A DNA stretch of 25,782 bases, taken from the IMG/VR virus record IMGVR_UViG_3300045453_000012, positions 1 through 25,782 of that record; one strand, given 5' to 3'. Made by a program: the position numbers and the translations under genes. The stretch comes from a virus. Below the pieces are notes generated by a model, which made no database searches, was not told the DNA's origin, and saw only the letters and a list, made by a program, of their open reading frames with translations. Below, piece by piece: positions 12,410 to 20,631 of the stretch; the stretch's first letter is position 1, and each line of letters starts with the position of its first letter.

Positions 12410-13958
12410 AGACATCCGCAGGAACTACGGCGCCAAGCCCATTTCCTTGCTCCAATACATCGACCCCTCAATGCGCTTCCCAAAGAAGCTGCGTCTGATC
12501 TTCGCGCTCATATGGCTGCGCCAGGACCAGCAAGGGAGGCCGGCAACCCGCTTCATCATCAAGGGGCCGCGCGGCGGCGGTAAGTCCAAGATCCTCGGCG
12601 CGCTCGGCTTCGTGAAGTGGTTCCTGCAATGCCTCAGCATCGTGGATATGGGCGGCTCCCTGCAGCAGGCGCAGGGCGTCTACAACTACTTCGTTGGGCA
12701 TATCTACGCGCAGCCTTCCATCGTCAACGCGCTCCCAGACGAGCCCACGATGAAGGAGACTAAGAGCGACAAGGGCAACTACTTCAAGGCGGTGGCCGCC
12801 TCCCCGAAAGCGGTGCGTGGCCCGCACCCGGACAACCTCTTCATAGACGAGGCATGCGAGACCAAGGACCAGCTCATCCTCGACGCCATGCCGATGGTGA
12901 ACACGTCGTCCCACTCGCTCGTGGTGATGACCTCCACCTTCCACAAGATCTTTGGCTACTTCCAGGAGACGTGGGACCGGGCAGACGATCTGGGTTGGGT
13001 ACGGCTCTCATGGGATAGCTTTGATGTCTGCAAGCAGTTCGACCCGGCCATCTGGGATGACCCGGAACTCAACCGGCAGATACCCGACCTTGCAAAGCTG
13101 AAGGCGCGCGCCGCCGGCCGCACGGGCGATCCCGAGGGCTGGATACCCGTCGAGAACCTGATCCAGGCTTGGCGCGAGCGAGCGAGCGACGACTACTTCG
13201 ACGTTGAGTACATGGGCTCCCGCCCGTCCGCCGAAGGCATGGTCAATGATCCCGAGGACGTGGAGGCCTGCGTCATCGACGAGCTGGGCGAGTACGCCTA
13301 CATCCCCGGCGCTGACGTCGCCGGCGGCTTGGACTGGGGCTTCTCCGGGCAGACTTCATGGGTGGCGCTCATGGCGCATAAGGACAACGTGAAGGTCCAG
13401 CTCAGCAACCGGCTGTACACGCAGGTGCGCAGCCAGGTCATTATCGAGGACATCGTGCAGGACGTGCTCGCCTACCGCATTTCGGTCATCCATGCCGATG
13501 CGTCCCATGGCTTCGAGAACCAAGCGCTGCGCGACGCCATAAAGAAGGCGATTAACGAGCTGCCCGAGGCAAACCAGTTTAGGTGCGCCGTCGTCGAAGT
13601 GCCGTTTGGTCGGCCGGTGCAGGTGGCGGCCAAAGAGGAGAAGGGGGCGAAGAAGGAGGTATCAAAGAACCTCGGCACCGAGAAGGAAGTCATGCTCGGC
13701 AACTACCGCGCCTATTTCCAGCGCCGCCTCATGCGCATCCTGCGCTCCGACCGCGTCGCCATTTGGCAGCACAAGCGCTACCGCTACCAGAAGAACAGCG
13801 ACAAGCCCGTGAAGGAAGACGACCACGTGCCGGATTCGACCATGCTTTGCCTGCGCCGCTGGATGCTGGGCAAGACAGTCGCGTCACTGTCCGACAAGGA
13901 GGAGCCGACCGCCCGCACGTCCACAGTCACAGGGGGCTTGATGGATATGCAGTTTTAG
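12324..13958 (+). CDS. terL: Large terminase subunit (544 aa)
   Basis: This ATP-driven motor and nuclease packages phage DNA into the prohead. The ATPase domain has Walker A KGPRGGGKSK (K87) and Walker B LFIDEACE (D175-E176). The RNase H-like nuclease has GLDWGF (D337) and a further acidic strand VIHADASHGFENQALRD. A third acidic region (KEDDHVPDSTMLCLRRW) fits the final nuclease motif. Size is normal. The ATG at 12324 lies inside the small subunit gene (86-base overlap) and has no nearby ribosome site, so coupled translation is likely; a GTG at 12336 is an alternative. It starts the morphogenesis block. Confidence 0.92.
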   Translation: MASSVNLSQKPSFQEALARVKAAALGKPEDIRRNYGAKPISLLQYIDPSMRFPKKLRLIFALIWLRQDQQGRPATRFIIKGPRGGGKSKILGALGFVKWFLQCLSIVDMGGSLQQAQGVYNYFVGHIYAQPSIVNALPDEPTMKETKSDKGNYFKAVAASPKAVRGPHPDNLFIDEACETKDQLILDAMPMVNTSSHSLVVMTSTFHKIFGYFQETWDRADDLGWVRLSWDSFDVCKQFDPAIWDDPELNRQIPDLAKLKARAAGRTGDPEGWIPVENLIQAWRERASDDYFDVEYMGSRPSAEGMVNDPEDVEACVIDELGEYAYIPGADVAGGLDWGFSGQTSWVALMAHKDNVKVQLSNRLYTQVRSQVIIEDIVQDVLAYRISVIHADASHGFENQALRDAIKKAINELPEANQFRCAVVEVPFGRPVQVAAKEEKGAKKEVSKNLGTEKEVMLGNYRAYFQRRLMRILRSDRVAIWQHKRYRYQKNSDKPVKEDDHVPDSTMLCLRRWMLGKTVASLSDKEEPTARTSTVTGGLMDMQF

Positions 13959-13962
13959 CGGG

Positions 13963-13971
13963 TGATATCAT
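13963..13971 (+). promoter_or_regulatory. Extended -10-like element before the portal gene
   Basis: TGA-TATCAT (13963-13971) matches an extended -10 element (five of six bases) and is followed by six bases and the portal ATG (13978). It lies just after the large terminase stop codon. No -35 box is seen. Confidence 0.38.
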
Positions 13972-13977
13972 TGAGCA

Positions 13978-16140
13978 ATGGAATTTCTCGGCGTCCACAT
14001 CGGACGCGCAGCAAAAGCCGCTGAGCCGAAGCCGAAGCGCGGCTTGGAGATTGGCGACAGCGGCACCCACATTCTCGACGGTTTCATTAACGAGGAATAC
14101 AACACCGAACTCGCCGGCATCAAAGCGTTCGCCAAGTATGACGAGATGCGCAAGTCGGACTCGACGGTTCGCGCCGCCGAACTCATGGTGCGCCTGCCGA
14201 TCCAGGCAGCGGAGTGGTACGTAAAGCCCGCGAGCGAGGAAGAAGCGGATAAGCGCATTGCGGAGTTTGTGCAGGCCGCGCTCTTCGAGCTGCACGACCT
14301 CTCGTTTGAAGACTTCCTGAGACAGGCACTCCTCTCGCTGCCCTATGGCGTGATGGCGTTCGAGAAGGTCTTCACGACACGCCAAGTAGAGGGGCAGACG
14401 CGCATCGTGTGGGAACGGCTTGCTCCTCGTCTGCCGAGCTCAATTCAGAAGTGGGCTATCGGCGACGCGAAGCTCGGCATCACGCAGCTCCGCTCAGACG
14501 GTAAGGTGGTCGAAATCCCGATGGAGAAGCTAATCGTGTTCGTGCATGAGCGCGAAGGCGACAACTGGAACGGCACCTCGATGTTCCGAGCCGCCTACAA
14601 GCACTGGTTCATGAAGAACGTGTTCTACAAGATCGACGCCATTGCGTTCGAGCGTCAAGGTCTTGGCATTCCCGATGGTCAGTTGCCCGAGGGCTATAGC
14701 GAGCGCGACCGCGCGAAGATGGAGTCGATCCTGAAGAACATGCGGGCGAATTCGCAGGCGTATCTCATCCGCCCCAAGGACTACGAGATTGCCTTCATGG
14801 ACATGAAGGCAAACACGACGCGCGACCCGCAGAACTCCATCAACCACCATGACAGGCAAATCATGAAAGCGGTGCTCGCCCAGTTTCTCGAGCTGGGCGC
14901 TGCCTCACAGGGCGCAAGCGGCAGCCGCGCCGTGTCGGAAGATCACTCGCGACTCTTCCTCCAGGCTGTTGAGGCCGAAGCCCGAGCGTTTGCCACCGCC
15001 GTCAACAAGCAACTCATCAAGCAGCTCGTGGATCTCAATTTCAACAACGTGGAGAAGTACCCGCACCTCGACTTCGAAGGCATTACGAAGGAGGACGTTG
15101 CCGAGCTTTCCGAGACCTACGCAAACCTCATCAAGGCCGGAGGCATGACGCCGCAGGATGCTGACGAGGCGGCTTTCCGCGAGAAGATGGGTCTGCCCGA
15201 GCTGGACGAGAGCGGTGTCCGGGAGAAGCCTGCCAATGACAATGAACTGCCCGACGATGAGAGACAGGAAGCCAGGGAGCCGAGGCTAAAAAAAAACTTC
15301 TCGGAGCCGCCTAAGCCGTTCCGCAAGCTGACGTTTGCCGAGCAGAAGGTCAACTTTCAAGCACTGAACGATAAGATGGACGAGCTGGAGGCCCAGTTCG
15401 ACCAGGTCACGAAGAAGCTCCTGCACGAAGCGCGCGACACCTACATGGCCGCGCTCACGCAAGCTGCCCATGCGGGCGATACCAAGGCCATCAAGGAGGC
15501 GACGCTCAAAGTCCAGTCCGACTATGCTCGGATCATTAAGGGGGCGATCAAGTCGGCGTTTGAATACGGGAAGAACAATGCAGCCAAGGAGATCGGCGTG
15601 GATGCACCGGCCAACCCGGCCGAGATGCTCCGGCAGATCGACATCCAATCAGATGCCATCGCGGACGCTCAGATTGCTCGGATCACGACGGATAGCAAGA
15701 ACGCCTATGTGCAAACCCTCAACAAGGGACTCTCGCTCACTGCCGCTCTTGGCGCGGCGGATGCTGCGGCAGCCGCTGCCATCGACCAGCTCACGAGCGA
15801 CGCAAGCGCCATCCTAGTCGCGGGCTACATCAACCATGGCCGCGATACTGTGTTCGAGAAGAGTGCAAAGGACATCTATGCGCTGCAGCGGTCAGAAATT
15901 CTCGACGCGCGCACCTGCCCCTACTGCCTGTCGGTAGATGCTCGTGTGATCGAAAGGGACGACCCATTCGGCCGCAACACCATCTTCCACTCAAACTGCC
16001 GAGGCATCTGGGTCGCCATTCTCCAGGACGAGGCGGAGAAGCCGAAGATCGGCGGGATTCCGCAGTCTGTCCGCGATAGATTCGGAGACACAGTGAACGA
16101 TCTCATCCAGCCGAAGAAGCCGACGCCCAAGAAGCGTTAG
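13978..16140 (+). CDS. Portal protein fused to a MuF-type minor head protein (720 aa)
   Basis: Residues 1-430 are a DUF935 portal (Mu gp29 family): RAAELMVRLPIQAAEWYVKP, SLPYGVMAFEKVF, NWNGTSMFRAAYKHWFMKNV and IRPKDYEIAFMDMKANTT. Residues about 445-720 end in a MuF/SPP1 gp7 domain with the zinc-type signature RTCPYC (C647, C650) and FHSNCRG (H671, C674). The portal is the head vertex through which DNA enters; MuF proteins are low-copy head proteins. In Mu they are separate genes, so this is a fusion. A nine-A run lies exactly at the junction. The ATG has no ribosome site and follows an extended -10 element. The stop overlaps that of the convergent gene. Confidence 0.92.
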   Translation: MEFLGVHIGRAAKAAEPKPKRGLEIGDSGTHILDGFINEEYNTELAGIKAFAKYDEMRKSDSTVRAAELMVRLPIQAAEWYVKPASEEEADKRIAEFVQAALFELHDLSFEDFLRQALLSLPYGVMAFEKVFTTRQVEGQTRIVWERLAPRLPSSIQKWAIGDAKLGITQLRSDGKVVEIPMEKLIVFVHEREGDNWNGTSMFRAAYKHWFMKNVFYKIDAIAFERQGLGIPDGQLPEGYSERDRAKMESILKNMRANSQAYLIRPKDYEIAFMDMKANTTRDPQNSINHHDRQIMKAVLAQFLELGAASQGASGSRAVSEDHSRLFLQAVEAEARAFATAVNKQLIKQLVDLNFNNVEKYPHLDFEGITKEDVAELSETYANLIKAGGMTPQDADEAAFREKMGLPELDESGVREKPANDNELPDDERQEAREPRLKKNFSEPPKPFRKLTFAEQKVNFQALNDKMDELEAQFDQVTKKLLHEARDTYMAALTQAAHAGDTKAIKEATLKVQSDYARIIKGAIKSAFEYGKNNAAKEIGVDAPANPAEMLRQIDIQSDAIADAQIARITTDSKNAYVQTLNKGLSLTAALGAADAAAAAAIDQLTSDASAILVAGYINHGRDTVFEKSAKDIYALQRSEILDARTCPYCLSVDARVIERDDPFGRNTIFHSNCRGIWVAILQDEAEKPKIGGIPQSVRDRFGDTVNDLIQPKKPTPKKR
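15288..15296 (+). promoter_or_regulatory. A9 slippage run at the portal/MuF junction
   Basis: In frame the run reads CTA AAA AAA AAC TTC. A -1 slip leads after five more sense codons to TAA (15312-15314); a +1 slip leads to TGA (15329-15331). Either would yield a portal of about 445-450 residues without the MuF domain. Runs of eight or nine A are known to promote transcriptional slippage, and A AAA AAC is a recognised ribosomal slippery heptamer. Confidence 0.5.
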
Positions 16141-16934
16141 TCCGCGATGTTTCGCAATTCCATTGCTTTACTTAGAATCTGCTTGTGGTCAGCGACCACA
16201 GCATTGTTGTCAAGATCCTCGACATGATCCAACAAGCGTTTCTCGAAATCCGGGTATGAAAAGCCTCTCAGAGCTTCGTTGTACTTCTCAACGAGCCACG
16301 CGCGCTTCTCGCGCAATTGATCTGTTCTTGGCATCGCCGCAATCGTCGTCTGCAACGCCAACCAGTATTCAGGCCAAAGGTAAAATTGCTTCCGCGGCTG
16401 AAAATAGTCCACGTAGAAAAGTCCGTCTTTGTCCAACGAGAGTAGTCCATTGAATTCAGACAATGCAGAGAGTTCAGGCAGCTCCGGGTCAAGAATGACC
16501 CTGGGTAGCTTGGCCATCTTGCTTTCCAATTGATACGCTCGATTCATTGCAGGTCCGAATAGTAACGTACCGTCGTGGATAAGCGGCCCTTTCGTAATCC
16601 CGCCGCGTAGCAGTAATCCAGAACTTAGAAAGTGATCAATCGTAGAAAGAACCGCGATCGCGAAGAAATTAAGCGTGAATTGCCCTTTGCCGGCGTCACA
16701 GCTAACGACAAACGAATCGGAGAATTGCGTGAACATTAGGTTCTTTAGCGCATGCAGCTCATGCAGGTCCTCTAAAGACCACAAAATGGCGTCGCCAATC
16801 CTCTTCTGGATCTGTGGATCTCCTCGATCCTTCTGGTGTCCTGAGGCCTCAACCAAGGCACCAAACCCCAAGACATCGATGAAGACGATCACGCGCTCGG
16901 CGTAGTCTGTCGGAGCCTTCTTTCCCTCTTCCAT
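16137..16934 (-). CDS. Class III nucleotide-cyclase-like protein, inserted cargo gene (265 aa)
   Basis: The ATG at 16934 has GGGGGAG just upstream. The order of motifs follows class III nucleotide cyclases: VIVFIDVLGFGAL with D20 (as F-x-DI-x-GF), FSDSFVV with D73 (second metal Asp), RGGITKG at 110-116 (as R-x-GI-x-x-G) and FGPAMNRAYQLES at 126-138, which aligns with GDAVNLAARLES. N131 matches the transition-state Asn, but the conserved Arg is Gln135, so activity may be altered. PRVIL follows. The gene is AT-richer than its neighbours, lies opposite to them between portal and protease genes, and shares overlapping stops with the portal gene. This suggests later insertion. Family members without proven activity exist, so cyclase function is not certain. 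Confidence 0.66.
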   Translation of the reverse strand: MEEGKKAPTDYAERVIVFIDVLGFGALVEASGHQKDRGDPQIQKRIGDAILWSLEDLHELHALKNLMFTQFSDSFVVSCDAGKGQFTLNFFAIAVLSTIDHFLSSGLLLRGGITKGPLIHDGTLLFGPAMNRAYQLESKMAKLPRVILDPELPELSALSEFNGLLSLDKDGLFYVDYFQPRKQFYLWPEYWLALQTTIAAMPRTDQLREKRAWLVEKYNEALRGFSYPDFEKRLLDHVEDLDNNAVVADHKQILSKAMELRNIAD

Positions 16935-17006
16935 TGCTCCCCCGGCGAAGTGCTGCTTATCCCCACGCGCACCGGGCACGGCGACATATAGCACAATCAT
17001 GGGCTG

Positions 17007-17012
17007 TATGAT
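17007..17012 (+). promoter_or_regulatory. -10 box before the protease/scaffold gene
   Basis: TATGAT (17007-17012, five of six consensus bases) is followed by six bases and the ATG at 17019. It restarts transcription of the head operon after the inserted minus-strand gene. The opposite strand of the same gap carries TTATCA and TATATG at 18-base spacing, a possible promoter for the cyclase-like gene. Confidence 0.4.
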
Positions 17013-17018
17013 AAACAC

Positions 17019-18236
17019 ATGAGCAAGGAACGTGATAGCAAAAAGCGAATCGCGTTTCCTATTCAGCTCTTCGACGAAGGGTCGGCTTCAGTCGAGATAC
17101 CGAGTGAAATCCATGTCGTCCCCGTGGGGGAGTGGGACCACTCGCTATACGGCCACATGAAGATCGACGCGGCCGCCATCCAGCAGTTCATCGCGAACTA
17201 CGAGGCAGGCATCCGCAAGGATCTCCGTGTCACGGCCGGCCACGACAACGGCATGAGCGGAGGCGAGCTGCCCGCTCTCGGCTGGTTCAAGAAGCTCTAC
17301 GCCAAGGAGGATGGCCTCTGGGCGCAGATGGAGTGGACCCCGGATGGAGAGGAGGCGATCAAGAACCGATCGTACAAGTACTTCTCCCCCGAAATGTTCC
17401 TTAACGGCGACCTGGCGTACGAGGACCCGGAGACGCACAACATCTACAACTACGTGTTGGATGGCGGCGCGCTCACCAACTTCCCGTATTTCAAGGAGCT
17501 GAATGCGGTCGTGAAGTTCAGCGATCCGCATCTTATGAATAAATTCAATAACGATATGCAATTGAAGGACATCCTCGCCAAGAAGCCGTCAGAGCTTTCT
17601 GAAGCGGAAAAGACCTTCCTCCGTGAGCACAAGGGCGAGCTGTCGTCGGAGCAGACCGCCACGTTTAGCAGCGTGTTCGAGGAACCGGCACCGGTCGAAA
17701 CGGTTGATGAGCCGGAACAGCCCAAGGCGCCGGAGACACCGGAAGAGCCGAAGGTCAGCGCCTCGGAGAAGAACAAAGTCGTCGTTTCCTCGGCGGAGTT
17801 TTCTGCTCTCCAGCAGATGGCGAACAAGGGCGCTGAAGCCCTGAAGAAGATCGAGGCGACCGAGCGCAAGGCGAAGATCGACAAACTCGTCTTCTCGGCC
17901 ACCAACACGGCCGGCCGCTTCCTTCCGAAGCACCAGAGCGCTCTCGAAGCGTTCATGGTCCAGCTATCTGAAAAGCAGCAGGGGGAATTCGTCGCTCTCA
18001 TCGGTGACATGCCGACCGCCAACACCAAGCAGCTCTTTGACGAGCTCGGTGACGGCGGCAAGAACCTCAACAGTGCCGCAGGCATCTACAGCGAGATCAA
18101 GAACCTCGCGGACGCGAAGGTCACGGCATCGCAGGGCAAGCTCTCCTTCTCGGATGCGCTCCGCCAGGTCTACAGCGAGAAGCCGGAGTTGAAGACTTCT
18201 TATGAGTCGGCGCTCGCCGCGGAGGGCAAGAATTAG
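17019..18236 (+). CDS. Mu gpI-like head maturation protease/scaffold (405 aa)
   Basis: The N-terminal 170 residues match the Mu-like prophage I protease: VPVGEWDHSLYGHMKID, DLRVTAGHDNGMSGGELPAL, GWFKKLYAKEDGLWAQMEWT and SYKYFSPEMFLNGD. This domain cleaves the scaffold and itself in the prohead. The C-terminal half is acidic, with a Glu/Pro-rich linker at about residues 225-250 (EEPAPVETVDEPEQPKAPET) and helical scaffold-like segments, as in Mu where gpI contains the scaffold gpZ. Position directly before the decoration and capsid genes fits. The ATG has no ribosome site and follows TATGAT by six bases. Capsid proteins probably are its substrates. Confidence 0.88.
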   Translation: MSKERDSKKRIAFPIQLFDEGSASVEIPSEIHVVPVGEWDHSLYGHMKIDAAAIQQFIANYEAGIRKDLRVTAGHDNGMSGGELPALGWFKKLYAKEDGLWAQMEWTPDGEEAIKNRSYKYFSPEMFLNGDLAYEDPETHNIYNYVLDGGALTNFPYFKELNAVVKFSDPHLMNKFNNDMQLKDILAKKPSELSEAEKTFLREHKGELSSEQTATFSSVFEEPAPVETVDEPEQPKAPETPEEPKVSASEKNKVVVSSAEFSALQQMANKGAEALKKIEATERKAKIDKLVFSATNTAGRFLPKHQSALEAFMVQLSEKQQGEFVALIGDMPTANTKQLFDELGDGGKNLNSAAGIYSEIKNLADAKVTASQGKLSFSDALRQVYSEKPELKTSYESALAAEGKN

Positions 18237-18256
18237 AACGTAATCTCTCAACATCT

Positions 18257-18637
18257 ATGAGCACAGAAAACATCGCGCTCGTCCGTTCCAAGGAAGCTGG
18301 AGAAGCAATGACGGACAAGCAGCACTACATCGTCCAGCTCACCGCGGCTGGTCTCATCGAAGTGGCGGAAGCCGCCACGGATCTCATCGTGGGTGTCCTT
18401 CAGAACACTCCGGCCGCAGGCGAACAGGCAACGTACGCTTTCGGCGGCGTAGCCAAGGTCAAGGCGGGCGGCACCATTGCCGTTGGCGCGTGGGTCACCT
18501 CGGACAGCAACGGCAAGGCCGTAGCGACGACCACGGACGGCGACATCGTGATTGGCCGATATGTCGGCACCGCGGCTGCGGCAGACGGCGATCTCATCGA
18601 AGTGCAGCTTGGTATTCAGCACCTCTACATCGCGTAG
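18257..18637 (+). CDS. Capsid decoration protein, DUF2190-like (126 aa)
   Basis: The sequence is a small beta-rich, Gly/Ala-rich protein: IVQLTAAGLIEVAEAATDLI, VGVLQNTPAAGEQATYAFGG, VAKVKAGGTIAVGAWVTSD and IVIGRYVGTAAAADGDLIEV. This pattern is typical of DUF2190/head-decoration proteins that sit on the capsid surface, and the gene lies between protease and major capsid genes, where they normally occur. There is no Shine-Dalgarno site: the 20 bases before ATG are TAATCTCTCAACATCT-like, with T at -1. Good confidence on role. Confidence 0.8.
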   Translation: MSTENIALVRSKEAGEAMTDKQHYIVQLTAAGLIEVAEAATDLIVGVLQNTPAAGEQATYAFGGVAKVKAGGTIAVGAWVTSDSNGKAVATTTDGDIVIGRYVGTAAAADGDLIEVQLGIQHLYIA

Positions 18638-18661
18638 TCTTATCCATTCATCCCAATTCTT

Positions 18662-19588
18662 ATGTCAAACCGTTACCAAGGCACTGATCCGATCCTCACA
18701 GACGTGTCGCTCGGGTACAAGAATTCTGCCTACATTGCCGACCTTCTGCTTCCCACGCTGAGCGTGAAGCACCAGAGCGGCAAGCACTTCGTCTACGACA
18801 AGGGCATGTTCCGCTCGGAAGATGCCAAGCGCGGTCCGGGTGCTCGTTCCAAGGAGGTCACGCACAACATCAGCACGGGGCTTACGTACTTCTGCGAGGA
18901 TCACGCCCTCAAGGAATTCGTCGCTGATGAAGACGTGGACAACGCACCGGCAGGTGTGGACCCGTACGTCGATGCCACGGAGAACGTGACGGAAAAGCTC
19001 ATCGTCTCCAAGGAGATCGAAGCCGCGTCTATTCTGCTCAACACCAGCACCATTACCCAGAACACGACGCTCTCGGGTACCAGCCAGTGGTCGGACCCGA
19101 ACTCCGATCCGGTTGCGGCGGTTCGCACCGCCAAGCAGACGGTCCGCGACAGCATCATGATCGACCCGAACACCCTCATGCTTTCGAAGAAGGTGTTCGA
19201 CAAGCTCGTGGATCACCCGGCTATCGTCGAGCGCGTCAAGTACTCGCAGCTCGGGGTGCTCAACACCGATCTTCTCGCTCGCTTCTTTGACGTCGAGCGC
19301 GTCATCATCGGCGCGGCTCAAAAGAACGGCTCTGTCGAAGGCCAGTCGGATTCCATGTCCGACATCTGGGGCAAGGATGCGCTTCTCGCCTACATCAACC
19401 CGCGCCTCGGGCAGAAGACGGTCTCTCTCGGCGTCACCTACCAGTGGAAGTCCCGTACCACGGAGCGCCTCAACGGCACCGACGAGCGCGATCGCCGCGG
19501 CCAGTTCATCCGCGTCGGCGATCACTACTACGATCAGGAATTGATCGCGGCAGGCGCGGCCTACCTCTTCAAGGCGGCAGTCGCTTAA
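18662..19588 (+). CDS. Major capsid protein (308 aa)
   Basis: Length, position after protease and decoration genes, and composition identify the major capsid protein. The N-terminal region DPILTDVSLGYKNSAYIADL with LPTLSV is like the start of many HK97-fold capsid proteins in this group. The middle (RGPGARSKEVTHNISTGLTY, then EDHALKEFVADED) and the C-terminal segment (ALLAYINPRLGQKTVSLGVT, ending in RVGDHYYDQELIAAGAAYLF) fit the A-domain and E-loop layout. I cannot prove the fold without a profile search. No ribosome site: CATCCCAATTCTT precedes ATG. A 15-bp hairpin follows the stop. Confidence 0.85.
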   Translation: MSNRYQGTDPILTDVSLGYKNSAYIADLLLPTLSVKHQSGKHFVYDKGMFRSEDAKRGPGARSKEVTHNISTGLTYFCEDHALKEFVADEDVDNAPAGVDPYVDATENVTEKLIVSKEIEAASILLNTSTITQNTTLSGTSQWSDPNSDPVAAVRTAKQTVRDSIMIDPNTLMLSKKVFDKLVDHPAIVERVKYSQLGVLNTDLLARFFDVERVIIGAAQKNGSVEGQSDSMSDIWGKDALLAYINPRLGQKTVSLGVTYQWKSRTTERLNGTDERDRRGQFIRVGDHYYDQELIAAGAAYLFKAAVA

Positions 19589-19594
19589 CAGATC

Positions 19595-19630
19595 GCTACC
19601 CAGCCCGGCCTCGCTGCCGGGCTGGGTAGC
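19595..19630 (+). repeat. 15-bp perfect hairpin after the major capsid gene
   Basis: GCTACCCAGCCCGGC (19595-19609) pairs perfectly with GCCGGGCTGGGTAGC (19616-19630), loop CTCGCT. No T-run follows, so it is more likely an mRNA 3' stabiliser or partial attenuator than a full terminator. It would favour high capsid mRNA over the downstream genes. Confidence 0.75.
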
Positions 19631-19644
19631 CCAACCTCATATCT

Positions 19645-20181
19645 ATGGCAGAAATCTTCAATAAGGACGTGCCGATCCAGGCCCCCGATTTCAAGGTCAA
19701 GAACCGCACGGGCATCACGCGCACCAAGCGTACCGGGGGTGTGCTGCGCGAGATGGTGGTCGCTGAGTTCAATCCCTCGGCCAATACCGGGGAGCGCACG
19801 GTTGCCGCGCATGGTCTTGGCGTCTTCATTCCGGCTAAGGCGGTCGTCACCCGCGTATGGATCGACGTGGTAACCACGTTTACCTCGGCAGGCGCAGATG
19901 CTGGTACCATCGCGCTCCACCTTCAGTCTGCAAACGACGTGGTATCCGCCATCGCCATTTCGGACGCGTCGAATGTCTGGGACGCCGGCATCCACGGCTC
20001 CAAGATCGGCTTCCCGGCACTTGCCGACACCGGCACGCAGACCGCCCTCGAAGTGGCGGCGCTCTTCGCAGGTTCTATGCTCAAGATGACGGCAGAGCGC
20101 GAGCTTACCGCCACGGTCGCCACCCAGGCGCTCACGGCGGGCAAGGCCAACATCTACGTTGAGTACGTTATCAGCGACTAA
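19645..20181 (+). CDS. Putative virion protein after the capsid gene (178 aa)
   Basis: I do not recognise a named family. The protein begins MAEIFNKDVPIQAPDFKVKN and is mostly predicted beta strand and loops (GVFIPAKAVVTRVWIDVVTT, TIALHLQSANDVVSAIAISD), ending in a strand NIYVEYVISD. Composition and position suggest a beta-sandwich structural protein, perhaps a second decoration or head-fibre base protein. ATG is preceded by AACCTCATATCT without a ribosome site. Tight spacing on both sides keeps it in the capsid operon. Confidence 0.6.
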   Translation: MAEIFNKDVPIQAPDFKVKNRTGITRTKRTGGVLREMVVAEFNPSANTGERTVAAHGLGVFIPAKAVVTRVWIDVVTTFTSAGADAGTIALHLQSANDVVSAIAISDASNVWDAGIHGSKIGFPALADTGTQTALEVAALFAGSMLKMTAERELTATVATQALTAGKANIYVEYVISD

Positions 20182-20193
20182 TCCCTCAATCGT

Positions 20194-20631
20194 ATGGAGT
20201 ACTACGTTCTCAGTAACATTGACCACGACGGCAAACGGTATGTTCGCGGTGATCGGATAGTGGTTTCGGACACCTTTGCCGCGGCGCTCATCGCTGCGGG
20301 GGCTATTCAGACGGAGCCTCTAGAGGCTGTCGAATCACTCCGGCAGCCCTCAGAACCGGCTCAGGAGGCCGATTCTGTCACGGTAGGAGGGAAGGCGCAG
20401 GGGACAGGAGAACCCTCCCTGGACGGCACCCAGGACCGCACAGGCGCGGATACGGCGGCCGACGTCACCCCAAAGGTAGATGAGCCGGAAGCACCGGCTC
20501 CCGTCGCCGCCCGTCCCGGCGTTCTAAGCAAACTCTTTGGCGGAGACGCGTCCAAGGATACCGCCGCTACTTCCACCGCGGTCACCCCGGAGGGGCAGGC
20601 GGCACCGGCCGACCCGTCAGCCAACCTCTAG
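20194..20631 (+). CDS. Small phage protein with N-terminal 'hydrated loop' domain and Ala/Pro-rich tail (145 aa)
   Basis: Residues 1-50 read MEYYVLSNIDHDGKRYVRGD, then IVVSDTFAAALIAAGAI, a domain often seen in small phage proteins encoded between capsid and tail genes, with the pattern hydrophobic strand, HDGK-x-Y-x-x-GD and an L-I-x-x-G-A-I end. The remainder is low-complexity, rich in Ala, Pro, Glu and Thr, and probably disordered. Function unknown. No ribosome site: CCCTCAATCGT precedes ATG. Confidence 0.58.
   Translation: MEYYVLSNIDHDGKRYVRGDRIVVSDTFAAALIAAGAIQTEPLEAVESLRQPSEPAQEADSVTVGGKAQGTGEPSLDGTQDRTGADTAADVTPKVDEPEAPAPVAARPGVLSKLFGGDASKDTAATSTAVTPEGQAAPADPSANL

Noticed and set aside
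13583-14224. 213-residue plus-strand frame across the terminase/portal border
   Set aside because: Arg-rich out-of-frame text overlapping two clear genes.
16137-16934. Cyclase-like gene considered as a GGDEF diguanylate cyclase
   Set aside because: No GGDEF/GGEEF motif is present. The RGGIT and FGPAMN motifs fit class III cyclases better.
18665-19525. 286-residue minus-strand frame opposite the capsid gene
   Set aside because: It is a reading of the complementary strand of a well-supported capsid gene. Its length follows from high GC and codon bias.
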